A stretch of 64,000 nt of DNA from NCBI GenBank assembly GCA_965242795.1, contig OZ251505.1:4121013-4185012 (forward strand). Reading direction: 5' to 3'. Positions 1 to 7,279 of the stretch are shown piece after piece. Both the position numbers and the translations under genes were made by a program. The DNA is from Bin18 sp965242795. GTDB taxonomy: Bacteria; Desulfobacterota; Binatia; Bin18. How positions within the stretch are numbered: the first letter of the stretch is position 1; each line of letters starts with the position of its first letter. Under the pieces are notes generated by a model. The model searched no databases, was not told the origin of the DNA, and worked only from the letters and a program-made list of their open reading frames with translations.

Positions 1-198
1 CGTGGGACGCCGAGGCGCAGGCGGCGTAGCCGCTTACTGTTCCGGGCTTTCCCCGACACGGGTTGCAGCGCCCTCGGTTCGACGTTTTTTCCGAACCGGG
101 GGCGTCCAACCCATATCTCCGATCGCCAAGTCAGAAGAAACAAAACTCGGTTCAGACGACAATCAGAGCCTCCCCTCCGTGGATTACAATCTTAACCC
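1..198. other. left edge, no gene recognised
   Basis: I see no convincing gene here. An open frame runs along the plus strand from base 2, but its translation has no recognisable domain, an odd Arg-rich composition and no ribosome binding site in the window. It may be the tail of something that begins to the left. Confidence 0.5.
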
Positions 199-227
199 TT
201 GCCGATATTGTCGCTCGGCGATAATAT
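199..227 (+). promoter_or_regulatory. predicted sigma70-type promoter of higBA
   Basis: TTGCCG (199-204) and TAATAT (222-227) are separated by 17 bp, a good fit to a sigma70 promoter. The inferred transcription start is near 233-235, essentially on the first HigB codons, so the mRNA would be leaderless or nearly so. Both boxes lie within the palindrome at 201-231, as expected for an autorepressed toxin-antitoxin operon. Confidence 0.5.
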
Positions 228-231
228 CGGC
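201..231. promoter_or_regulatory. 31-bp palindromic operator for HigA
   Basis: The left arm 201-215 and the reverse complement of 217-231 match at 13 of 15 positions, centred on base 216. The outer nine bases (GCCGATATT / AATATCGGC) are perfect. It overlaps the -35 and -10 boxes and ends at the first HigB codons. HigA-type antitoxins bind such palindromes to repress their own operon; binding here is inferred from position and symmetry. Confidence 0.6.
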
Positions 232-233
232 TC

Positions 234-512
234 ATTGAACGTTTCAAAGATAAGAGTACCGAGCGTATCTTCCGTGGACTCCCCGTCCGTCATCTGCCTG
301 ATGACATTCAACGCCGGGCACATATGCGAGTCCAGCGGGTGATGGCGGCAGGTGCGCTATCGGACCTTCGGATTCCGCCGTCTCATCGGCTCAAAGCTCT
401 GAGCGGTGATAGGAAAGGCTCTTACTCCATTCGTATCAACGACCAATGGCGCGTGTGTTTCCAATGGACCGAGCGTGGCGCGATGGAGATTGAAATCACC
501 GACTACCACTGA
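234..512 (+). CDS. higB: HigB-like toxin (RelE superfamily mRNA interferase)
   Basis: HigB toxins cut mRNA in the translating ribosome and are neutralised by HigA. From residue 2 the translation reads ERFKDK, and the C-terminal half (LKALSGDRKGSYSIRIND, then QWRVCFQW and a final ITDYH) is the hallmark of this family; about 92 residues is the usual length. The start is a problem. The frame opens after a TAA at 222 and family-like residues begin at once, but no ATG, GTG or TTG is in frame before 324. I place the start at ATT 234; starting at ATG 324 would lose the N-terminal third. The gene lies 9 bp upstream of higA in the toxin-first order typical of higBA. Either an unusual start is used or the toxin start has been mutated. 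Confidence 0.75.
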   Translation: MERFKDKSTERIFRGLPVRHLPDDIQRRAHMRVQRVMAAGALSDLRIPPSHRLKALSGDRKGSYSIRINDQWRVCFQWTERGAMEIEITDYH

Positions 513-521
513 GGAACGATC

Positions 522-836
522 ATGGCTGACGTCACCCCGATTCATCCCGGAGAGCACTTGGCGGAGATTCTGGACGAACTCGGAATCAGTCAGTATCGGT
601 TGGCGAAGACGATCGGGACGACTCCGCGGCGCATCAACGAAATCGTCCACGGCCGGCGGTCCGTCACTGCGGATACCGCCGTGCGTATCGGGCAGGCTCT
701 CGATATGACGCCCGAGTTCTGGATGAACCTGCAAAGTTTGTACGATCTCGACCGTGCCCGCACCCTGGCGGATGTCCGGAGCATCAAGCCGCTCGTGACA
801 TCCGATGATAGGCGTGGCCTTTCAGTGGGATCGTGA
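522..836 (+). CDS. higA: HigA-like antitoxin, XRE-family DNA-binding
   Basis: 104 residues. The start IHPGEHLAEILDELGIS and the stretch LAKTIGTTPRRINEIVHGRR (residues about 27-46) form the Cro/CI-type helix-turn-helix of HigA antitoxins, followed by the conserved DTAVRIGQALDMTPEFWMNLQ helix pair. It should bind and block HigB and repress the operon through the palindrome at 201-231. The C-terminal tail is shorter and more divergent after LADVRSIKPL than I would expect, but the DNA-binding core is intact. It follows higB by 9 bp. Confidence 0.88.
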   Translation: MADVTPIHPGEHLAEILDELGISQYRLAKTIGTTPRRINEIVHGRRSVTADTAVRIGQALDMTPEFWMNLQSLYDLDRARTLADVRSIKPLVTSDDRRGLSVGS

Positions 837-866
837 GAGCAAGGTCCTCATTCTAGTGAGCAAGCG

Positions 867-1073
867 ATGACTGAGAAGACGAAAGTCGACCGTTCGACGA
901 CGCGGTTGCTCCCTCTTGAAGCCGACGACGACGGCTACGTCGAAGGCGACCCCGCAACCCACCTTGCTCTAGTCTGGCCGCTGACTCTCGACACGTGGGC
1001 TTTCGTCGATCGAACCGATGCTGAACGACGACTACAGAGAAATGTTGTAAGGCTCGTCAGACGCAGGTGTTGA
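867..1073 (+). CDS. small conserved-looking protein upstream of nucleotidyltransferase
   Basis: 68 residues, begins MTEKTKVD and contains LLPLEADDDGYVEGDPA and LALVWPLTLDTWAF; ends in an Arg-rich helix. I do not know a function. The composition looks like a real protein, and a gene of this kind directly before a nucleotidyltransferase suggests a partner or an antitoxin-like role, which is inference only. Its last 56 bp overlap, in another frame, the 5' end of the broken nucleotidyltransferase gene at 1018. It lies 30 bp after higA and may be co-transcribed with it. Confidence 0.5.
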   Translation: MTEKTKVDRSTTRLLPLEADDDGYVEGDPATHLALVWPLTLDTWAFVDRTDAERRLQRNVVRLVRRRC

Positions 1074-1467
1074 GTTCCTGCTCGTCGGCGCGTACGCGCT
1101 TGCCGCTCATGGGTATCCACGCGCGACGGGGGATATGGACGTTTGGGTAAACCCCACGCCCGAGAATGCTCAACGTGTGTACACGGCACTCCCGGTATTC
1201 GGGGCGCCCCTTCAGGATGTGACGCGGCAGGATTTTTCACGCCGCGATATGGTCTTCCAGATCGAGGCGGCCCCGCGGCGGATCGATATCATGACCGGTA
1301 TCAGCGGGGTGGCATTCGTCGACGCTCTCCGCAATGCGTCACAGGTGGATGCCGGAGCATTCGCTATCCCGGTATTGTCCCGTGCCGATTTGATTAGAAA
1401 CAAAGAGGCAAGCGGACGAGAAAAAGACTTGTTGGACGTAAAAGTTCTTCGCCGGCGTTCTGAATAG
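1018..1467 (+). pseudogene. nucleotidyltransferase (DUF6036/MNT-like) with in-frame stop
   Basis: Reading in one frame from ATG 1018 gives MLNDDYREML, a TAA stop at 1048-1050, then GSSDAGVEFLLVGAYALAAH, GYPRATGDMDVWVNPTPEN and on to the stop at 1467. The pieces VGAYALAAHG and ATGDMDVWV are the G-[GS] and D-x-D region of small nucleotidyltransferases of the toxin/AbiEii-like type. A single C to T change (CAA to TAA) would explain the stop without any frameshift. Reinitiation at ATG 1135 would yield 110 residues without the GAYA motif and with only part of the catalytic loop, so the product is probably inactive. The rest of the frame is clean, which implies a recent lesion or a sequencing error. 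Confidence 0.65.
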
Positions 1468-1489
1468 GGCGACGGTGGGGGTGTCTCCA

Positions 1490-1867
1490 TCACCAGAGAC
1501 GTCTGCCGGTTTGTTCGTCGAACGTTTCGTCGATGGAGAGGATCTCCATATCTTCCAGAGTTGCCTGCGCCAACAATATCCGGTCCCACGGGTCGCCGTG
1601 ATCCCAATCCAGGCGTGCCGCGTAGATGAGATGAGCGGACGTGATTCCGAGTTCTCGAAGCCCCGACGCGTCGACCGCTTCCGGTAGATGCATCGCTTCC
1701 ACAGGCATACGACCGCGACGCGCTTTGAACGTCAGTTCATAGAGGCTGACCGGACTGTAGAAGACGTCATTGTCATCGTCGAGGATCAGGACACGCGCGT
1801 TGTCCGACAACTTCGGATGATCGGCGAGCATCCAGAAGAGGGTGTGGCTGTCGAGAAGCAGCCGCAT
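1490..1867 (-). CDS. vapC: VapC-type PIN-domain ribonuclease toxin
   Basis: 125 residues. The PIN active-site acids are in place: D6 in LLLDSHTLFW, E44 in SLYELTFK, D92 and D95 in GDPWDRILLAQA and D113 in LSIDETFD. VapC toxins are Mg-dependent RNases that usually cleave tRNA or rRNA. The length and the LDSHTLFWML start are typical of the HHGDPFDR-type subfamily. It lies 14 bp downstream of the Phd/YefM-type antitoxin on the same strand, the usual antitoxin-first order. Confidence 0.88.
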   Translation of the reverse strand: MRLLLDSHTLFWMLADHPKLSDNARVLILDDDNDVFYSPVSLYELTFKARRGRMPVEAMHLPEAVDASGLRELGITSAHLIYAARLDWDHGDPWDRILLAQATLEDMEILSIDETFDEQTGRRLW

Positions 1868-1881
1868 GGAAGAAGGATGTG

Positions 1882-2205
1882 CTACCGATGGCCGATACCG
1901 AGCGTGTCGGTATTCTTGCCCTCGAGCGATGCCTGATCGAGCGGTGATAGCGGTTGCTCAATCGTCCGCGCGAGCATCCCGAGTATCCGTTCGCTCATCA
2001 TCTCTCGGAGAACGCCCAACCGGCGTGTGCACTTTTTTTGTAACGGCACCAGCTTTGCCACCGGTTGACGGCCCCGGGCGATGACGACTTCCTCGCCTTG
2101 TTCGACGCGCCCGACCACTGCTGCAAAATGCGCACGGAATTCACTGATCGTGACGAGTCCGGAACGGTATTGAGACGTTTTCCTTGATGTGGCAGCACTT
2201 GTCAT
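1882..2205 (-). CDS. Phd/YefM-type antitoxin paired with VapC
   Basis: 107 residues from ATG 2205. The core VTISEFRAHFAAVVGRVEQG and EEVVIARGRQPVAKLVPL is the Phd/YefM DNA-binding fold; the tail LGVLREMMSERILGMLARTI resembles the toxin-binding segment of VapC-linked antitoxins. It should neutralise the adjacent PIN toxin and repress the pair. The frame stays open upstream to 2385, but the domain begins with TSQYRSGLVTISEF soon after 2205, so I use the shorter form. Confidence 0.82.
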   Translation of the reverse strand: MTSAATSRKTSQYRSGLVTISEFRAHFAAVVGRVEQGEEVVIARGRQPVAKLVPLQKKCTRRLGVLREMMSERILGMLARTIEQPLSPLDQASLEGKNTDTLGIGHR

Positions 2206-2335
2206 GACAGTGTCTCCGCAGAGGTGTAAGGGCCGCCAGCCTAAAACAACCGCCGGCCTCTGGACAAGGGGCGTCCATCGCTCGGCTCTCCATGAAGATT
2301 CGTATGGAGGGCGCTGTGCGAGGGAGGGACTGGTG

Positions 2336-2800
2336 CTACGAGCGCCGGCCGCGGCAGGCGTCGCTGCCCGCGGGATGGTGGTCAACTACGAGTGACGTCG
2401 CCGCCGGGCACGTGACCTTCACGTCGGCCCCGAGGGGATTCGCGCACACGTCCTTGCCTTCGCGCGGCTTGTGATAGTGCATGCGTGGGCAGACGGGCTG
2501 CTCATACGTCCACTTGGCCGCGGCGTCCTCTTTATGTTGCAGAATGAGAAGGGCGGCCTCCTTGCTCGTGTAGTCGATCTCAGGTTTCAGCACTTCCGGC
2601 GGCAGAGCCGGCTTGGGCACGGCTTGACGGATGGCGGGAGGGTCAGGCGCCGGAGGGTTCACGTCTTCCCACCGGCCCGTGTAGGGATTGAACCGCTGCT
2701 CCCATTCGTTGGACGACACTTGCGCGGCGCCGATGGAAACGAACGTCAGAGACAAACCGAACGTGAGGATCGCGACAACGGGTCGCATGACTTTCAACAT
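2336..2800 (-). CDS. secreted hypothetical protein, Cys/His-rich C-terminus
   Basis: 154 residues from ATG 2800 (ATG 2788 is also possible). A signal peptide is clear: short basic start, hydrophobic VVAILTFGLSLTFVSIGA, cleavage near AAQ. The mature part has a Pro-rich linker (VNPPAPDPPAI) and a C-terminal half with four Cys (CPRMHYHKPR, VCANP, VTCP, DAC) and several His, which could form disulfides or bind metal in the periplasm. I recognise no family. The gene is divergent from 2872 and convergent with nothing close by. Confidence 0.6.
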   Translation of the reverse strand: MLKVMRPVVAILTFGLSLTFVSIGAAQVSSNEWEQRFNPYTGRWEDVNPPAPDPPAIRQAVPKPALPPEVLKPEIDYTSKEAALLILQHKEDAAAKWTYEQPVCPRMHYHKPREGKDVCANPLGADVKVTCPAATSLVVDHHPAGSDACRGRRS

Positions 2801-2871
2801 AAATGGCGCTCGTACTCCGTAGCTTTCCCGGCTCTTGCACGCAGGCCGGGAGTATGCCATGCGGTAGAAAC

Positions 2872-3078
2872 ATGGCGGTAGAAATCGGTGGGTTCGTCGG
2901 CTTGGCCGCCCTGCTGGTCGGGCTGTTCGCGTGGTTGCGTCAGGACATCGCTCGGCTGGGTGAACGGGTTTCTGCGCTTGAGCGGGGCCAGACCGAGCTT
3001 CGAGAGCGCATGGCGAAACTCGAGGGCTTGCTCGAAGGGCTGCGCGAAGCCGTTACCGGCCGGAGTCGCGCCGCCTAG
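2872..3078 (+). CDS. small membrane-anchored coiled-coil protein
   Basis: 68 residues from ATG 2872. One transmembrane helix (FVGLAALLVGLFAWL, about residues 8-22) is followed by a charged heptad-like helix (DIARLGERVSALERGQTELR) that should form a coiled coil in the cytoplasm. Short proteins with this plan are common in repeat- and toxin-rich bacterial genomes; the function is unknown. An upstream ATG at 2803 is in frame but gives a Cys-rich, implausible extension. Confidence 0.6.
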   Translation: MAVEIGGFVGLAALLVGLFAWLRQDIARLGERVSALERGQTELRERMAKLEGLLEGLREAVTGRSRAA

Positions 3079-3119
3079 TCCTCACCGCCGGTTTTTCCCC
3101 CGCGCACCGAGACCGCTCC

Positions 3120-5147
3120 TTACACGCTCGCCATTGGTCTCGGCGTGTATTTGTACAGATCCTTCCAGTACTGCTCCAACACTGCGTCGTCCGCACAGGC
3201 GAGGCACTCCATCCCCGGGTCCGAGACCTCGATCAGCCCCTTCTTGATGAGCGTCTCGGCGTACGGGCCGCGGTCGATCAGCTTGACCGGGCCACGTTCC
3301 CCGGCGAGGCGGGCGCGCAGTTTTTCGGTCGCCGTCGGATCGACTGCGTGCGAGACCGGATCGATGACCACGCCGTAGTCGTGCTCGGCGCTGGCCGGCG
3401 AGACGAGTTTGCGGATCACGTCGAGCCGCACCGCCTCCACCTCGCGCTCCAGCGGGTCGCCCCACCCGCCGCCGCCGGGCGTGGTCAGGCGAATGACGTC
3501 GCCGGCTTCGACCGGAATGGCGTCGCGGCTGAAATAGACCGACTCTTCCTGCGGGGTGCCGGGGTTCTTGATCGAGCGGCTCGGGGCGCCCCACTTGCCG
3601 CCCTTGATGCCGGTACAGGCGAAGGCGGTCCGTTCGGTCACGGTCAGATAATGGCCATCGACCAGAGTGCGGATCTCCTTCTCGTAGCCGAGCCCGCCGC
3701 GATAGCGGCCGGCCCCGCCCGAGTCGGTCGCCAGCCCCACGCGCCGCACCTCGACGGGAAAGCGCTGTTCGATGAACTCCGCGGGCAGGTTCTTCGAGTA
3801 CGGCACCAGGTCGACCGCGTCGGTCCCGTCCGCGTACGGCCGCGCCCCGGACCCGGCGCCGAAGATTTCGCGCATCAGGAACAGCTTGCCCTCCAGGTCC
3901 TGGCCGTACAGGCCGTAGATCTGGATGTTCTGCATGTCCGCCACGACCTCGCCGTCGAAGGCTTTGGCCATTGCAATCGTGTAGGCGCTGATCATGCGCA
4001 ACATGCAGGTCATGCGGCTGACGACCGGCGCCGGAAAATGCGGGCTCAGAATCGTGCCGTCCGGTATGTAACACCGGAAGACCTGGGTCACGCCCTCGTT
4101 GATGATGATGCCGGGAATCTGCGCCTTGAAGAACGCGCCCAGCCACTTGGAATAATGACGCCCGTCGAGCGCCCAGTTGATCGGCCCCTGCGCCTGCGGG
4201 CTCGTGCCCTCGAAATCCAGCAGCATCTTGTCGGGGTACTTGCGCAGCGTCATGCGCAGTTTGACCGGCCGGTCCAGGGTGAGCCCGTCGTTTTCGATGA
4301 AATCCTCGCCGACGAATTCGCCTTCGGGAAACAGGGGCAACCCCTTGTCGCGGACGACCTCGGCGCAGCGGTCCAGAATCTCGTAGAACGCGGCCTCGAC
4401 CTCGTCGCCCCCGAAGCGGTCGCACAGTTCGATGATCCGGCGGCGAATGACCTCGTTGGCGCCCACGAACGCGTCGATGTCGCCGCGCAAGTCCTCGGGG
4501 AACCGGCTGTTGCGCAGCAGCACGTCGTACACGGCCTCGTTGAGCACGCCGCGTTCGTAGAGCTTGACCGGCGGGCAGATCGTGCCCTCCTCGAAAATGC
4601 TCGTGGAGGTATTCGGCCACGACCCGGCGACCCGGCCGCCCACGTCGTTCACGTGCCCGAAGATCTGCGCGAACCCGATCAGACGCGCGTCCCAGAAGAT
4701 CGGCGTGACCACGCAGTAGTCGGGCAGATGCCCGATCGTCCCCGCGGACCCGTACACGTCGTTGTAGATGAACACGTCGCCGGCATGGATCCGTTCGACC
4801 GGAAACTTCATGCGGACCGGGTCCGCGGTCGCCGCCCACGACACGCGCGAGACCGACAGGCAGTCCAGCGAGTTGAGCGAGGCGCGATAGTCGTGCTGCT
4901 CGCGGATGATCGTCGAGCGCGCGGTGCGTTCGACCGCGGCCTCGGCCTCCATGATCGCGGCTTCGATCCCGCCGTCCACGATATCGACCAGGATCGGGTC
5001 GAGCGTTGGGCGCAGGGCGTCCACGCGCGCCGCCAGGGCCTGGTCGCGCTCGACCTCGCCGAAGCGGAAGTGCGCGTAGTCGGCAAAGGCGCGTGCCTCG
5101 TCGGCCTTGTCGTAATAGCTCTGCGCAAACGGTGTGCGGTCGGGCAT
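3120..5147 (-). CDS. hyuB: hydantoinase/oxoprolinase B subunit (N-methylhydantoinase B-like)
   Basis: 675 residues. With HyuA this family performs ATP-dependent hydrolysis of hydantoins or 5-oxoproline, or carboxylates ketones (acetophenone and acetone carboxylase relatives). HyuB landmarks are visible: VFIYNDVYGSAGTIGHLPDY, the HVNDVGGRVAGSW stretch, FEGTSPQAQGPINWALDGR and the C-terminal RLTTPGGGGWGDPLERE. At 675 residues it is longer than a typical 520-590-residue HyuB. I chose ATG 5147 because GGAG lies 5 bases before it; GTG 5153 is the alternative. It is the last gene of the operon, 38 bp after hyuA. The substrate cannot be told from sequence. Confidence 0.9.
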   Translation of the reverse strand: MPDRTPFAQSYYDKADEARAFADYAHFRFGEVERDQALAARVDALRPTLDPILVDIVDGGIEAAIMEAEAAVERTARSTIIREQHDYRASLNSLDCLSVSRVSWAATADPVRMKFPVERIHAGDVFIYNDVYGSAGTIGHLPDYCVVTPIFWDARLIGFAQIFGHVNDVGGRVAGSWPNTSTSIFEEGTICPPVKLYERGVLNEAVYDVLLRNSRFPEDLRGDIDAFVGANEVIRRRIIELCDRFGGDEVEAAFYEILDRCAEVVRDKGLPLFPEGEFVGEDFIENDGLTLDRPVKLRMTLRKYPDKMLLDFEGTSPQAQGPINWALDGRHYSKWLGAFFKAQIPGIIINEGVTQVFRCYIPDGTILSPHFPAPVVSRMTCMLRMISAYTIAMAKAFDGEVVADMQNIQIYGLYGQDLEGKLFLMREIFGAGSGARPYADGTDAVDLVPYSKNLPAEFIEQRFPVEVRRVGLATDSGGAGRYRGGLGYEKEIRTLVDGHYLTVTERTAFACTGIKGGKWGAPSRSIKNPGTPQEESVYFSRDAIPVEAGDVIRLTTPGGGGWGDPLEREVEAVRLDVIRKLVSPASAEHDYGVVIDPVSHAVDPTATEKLRARLAGERGPVKLIDRGPYAETLIKKGLIEVSDPGMECLACADDAVLEQYWKDLYKYTPRPMASV

Positions 5148-5185
5148 ATTCACTCCGTCCGTCTCTCGGCTGTCGTGGAACGGGG

Positions 5186-7258
5186 TCAGGACGACGCTTT
5201 GTCGAGCCGCAGCGTACCCCAGCCGTCCACCGCGGCCCGCCAGTCCGGCTCGACGACCGTGGTCGAGTCGTACTGCTGGACGATGGCCGGGCCGCGGACC
5301 AGATTGCCGGCGCGGAGGGCCGCCCGGTCGTAGATCGGGCAGTCGATGCGCCCGCGGCCCTGCGGGAAATACACCTGCGTCCGGCCCGTGCAGGCCGATT
5401 CCGGGTCGCGGCTCCCCGGCGGCGTCTCGGGGATGCGGGGCCGCTCGATCAGCCCCAAGCCGGTCACGCCGACGTTCACGACCTCGACCAGTTCCTTGCC
5501 GGCATACGCATAGCCGTACAGGTCCTTGTGGCTGTCGTGAAACGTGTCGATCGCCTGCGCCAAGCGCGCCCGCACGTCCGCGGCCCCGTCGACGTCGGGA
5601 AGCGGCACCCGAATCTCGTAGGCTTGGCCGGCGTAGCGCATGTCCACGAATTGGCGGAGTTGCGTGCCGTGCGTACGGAGTCCCTCTTCGTCCAACCGTG
5701 TACGGACCCGGTCTTCCAGGTCGCGGAGTTCCGCGGCGATGCGCGCCGTGTCCAGACGGTCCTCGCGCTGGACGTCGGTGTGGACCAGGTCGACGCGGAC
5801 GTCCGTCAGCAGCAGGCCGTAAGCCGAGGTGACGCCCGGGTTGGGCGGGACGATGACCCGCGGCATACTCAGCCAGTCGGCCAGATAACAGGCATGCAGG
5901 GGACCCGCGCCGCCGAATGCGACCAGGGTGTAGCTGCGCGGGTCACGCCCGCGTTTGACCGACACCGTGCGGATGCCGGCCGCGATGTTCTCGATCGCGA
6001 TGCGCAGAACCCCCTCGGCCGCGGCGGTCACGTCCAGGTCGAGGCCGCCGGCCAACTGCTGCACCGCGGCCGTGGCGCGTGCGGCGTCGAGCGGAATGGT
6101 GCCGCCGGCCAGTTGCGGCATGATGCGCCCGAGCACGAGGTTGGCGTCCGTCACGGTCGGCCGGTCGCCGCCCCGCCCGTAACACGCCGGCCCGGGATGC
6201 GCGCCGGCGCTGTCCGGCCCGACCTTCAGGCTGCGCCCGCCGGCCAGCCAGGCGACCGAGCCGCCGCCGGCGCCCACGGTGTGCAGGTCGATCATCGGCG
6301 TCTTGAGGTCGTAGATATCGACCTTGCCCTCGGTCAGCATGCGCGGCTTGCCGTCTTCGACCAGGCAGATGTCGGCGGACGTGCCGCCCATGTCGAACGT
6401 GATGACGTCGCGGTCGCCGGCCAGCGCGCCGAAGTGCACCGCGGCGATCACCCCGGCCGCGGGGCCGGACAGGGCCGCGGCGATCGGCAGGCGCGAAATT
6501 TCCTGGGAACGGGCCAGCCCACCGCTCGACCGCATGATGTAGAACGGGGCGCGGATGTCCTGTTCGTGCAGATGCCGGGCGATGCGGTCGTGGTAGGCCG
6601 ACAGCAACGGCATGAGCGCGGTGTTGAGGCAGGTGGTGTTGGTGCGTTCGTACTCGCGGTACTCGCGCAGAATGTCGGACGAAATGGAGATGAAGCACTC
6701 CGGATACACCTCGCGCAGCACGTCGCGGACTTCCTGCTCGTGGGCCGGGTTGCGATAGGAGTGCAGCAGCGACACCGCGACCGCACGAATGCCGCGCGCC
6801 TTGAAATCCTCGGCCGCGGCGCGCACCTCGGCGGCGTCCACCGGACGGACGCTCTGCCCGCGCACGTCCACCCGTTCGTCGATCTCGCGGATGCGTTCGA
6901 GCGGCACCACGCGCGGCGGTTTGATCCACCACGTGATGTCGCCGAACTCGCCGGGCACGGTCTGGCGCGCGCATTCCAACGCCTCGCGGTAGCCCTTGGT
7001 GATGATCAGCCCCAGCTCGGAGTAGGTGCGCTCCAGGATGGCGTTCGTCGCCACCGTCGTCCCGTGAAAGACGCCGGCCACGTCCGCGGCGGCGATGCCG
7101 CCCTGCCGGGTGACGTGGTCGATGCCGTTCACGAATCCGACTGCGGGGTCGTCCGGGGTGCTGCGCACTTTCGCCAGGCGGAGTGCGCCGCTGCGCTCGT
7201 CCAGCGCGATCACGTCGGTGAACGTTCCGCCGATGTCCACGGCCAGCCGCCAACTCAT
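5186..7258 (-). CDS. hyuA: hydantoinase/oxoprolinase A subunit
   Basis: 690 residues, full length for the family. This is the ATP-binding subunit of the ASKHA fold. Visible motifs are the N-terminal phosphate loop AVDIGGTFTDVIALDE (residues 6-21), VFHGTTVATNAILERT, the second phosphate motif VITFDMGGTSADICLVEDG, and GAGGGSVAW followed by PGPACYGRGGDRPTVTDAN. GGGAGG precedes ATG 7258 by 7 bases. It pairs with hyuB just downstream, so the two probably form one enzyme. A second HyuA-like protein is encoded two genes upstream. Confidence 0.92.
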   Translation of the reverse strand: MSWRLAVDIGGTFTDVIALDERSGALRLAKVRSTPDDPAVGFVNGIDHVTRQGGIAAADVAGVFHGTTVATNAILERTYSELGLIITKGYREALECARQTVPGEFGDITWWIKPPRVVPLERIREIDERVDVRGQSVRPVDAAEVRAAAEDFKARGIRAVAVSLLHSYRNPAHEQEVRDVLREVYPECFISISSDILREYREYERTNTTCLNTALMPLLSAYHDRIARHLHEQDIRAPFYIMRSSGGLARSQEISRLPIAAALSGPAAGVIAAVHFGALAGDRDVITFDMGGTSADICLVEDGKPRMLTEGKVDIYDLKTPMIDLHTVGAGGGSVAWLAGGRSLKVGPDSAGAHPGPACYGRGGDRPTVTDANLVLGRIMPQLAGGTIPLDAARATAAVQQLAGGLDLDVTAAAEGVLRIAIENIAAGIRTVSVKRGRDPRSYTLVAFGGAGPLHACYLADWLSMPRVIVPPNPGVTSAYGLLLTDVRVDLVHTDVQREDRLDTARIAAELRDLEDRVRTRLDEEGLRTHGTQLRQFVDMRYAGQAYEIRVPLPDVDGAADVRARLAQAIDTFHDSHKDLYGYAYAGKELVEVVNVGVTGLGLIERPRIPETPPGSRDPESACTGRTQVYFPQGRGRIDCPIYDRAALRAGNLVRGPAIVQQYDSTTVVEPDWRAAVDGWGTLRLDKASS

Positions 7259-7279
7259 GCTCAGCCTCCCGCCGGCACT

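Noticed and set aside
2..238. A 78-codon frame at the left edge as a gene
   Set aside because: No domain, no ribosome binding site and it runs through the higBA promoter and palindrome.
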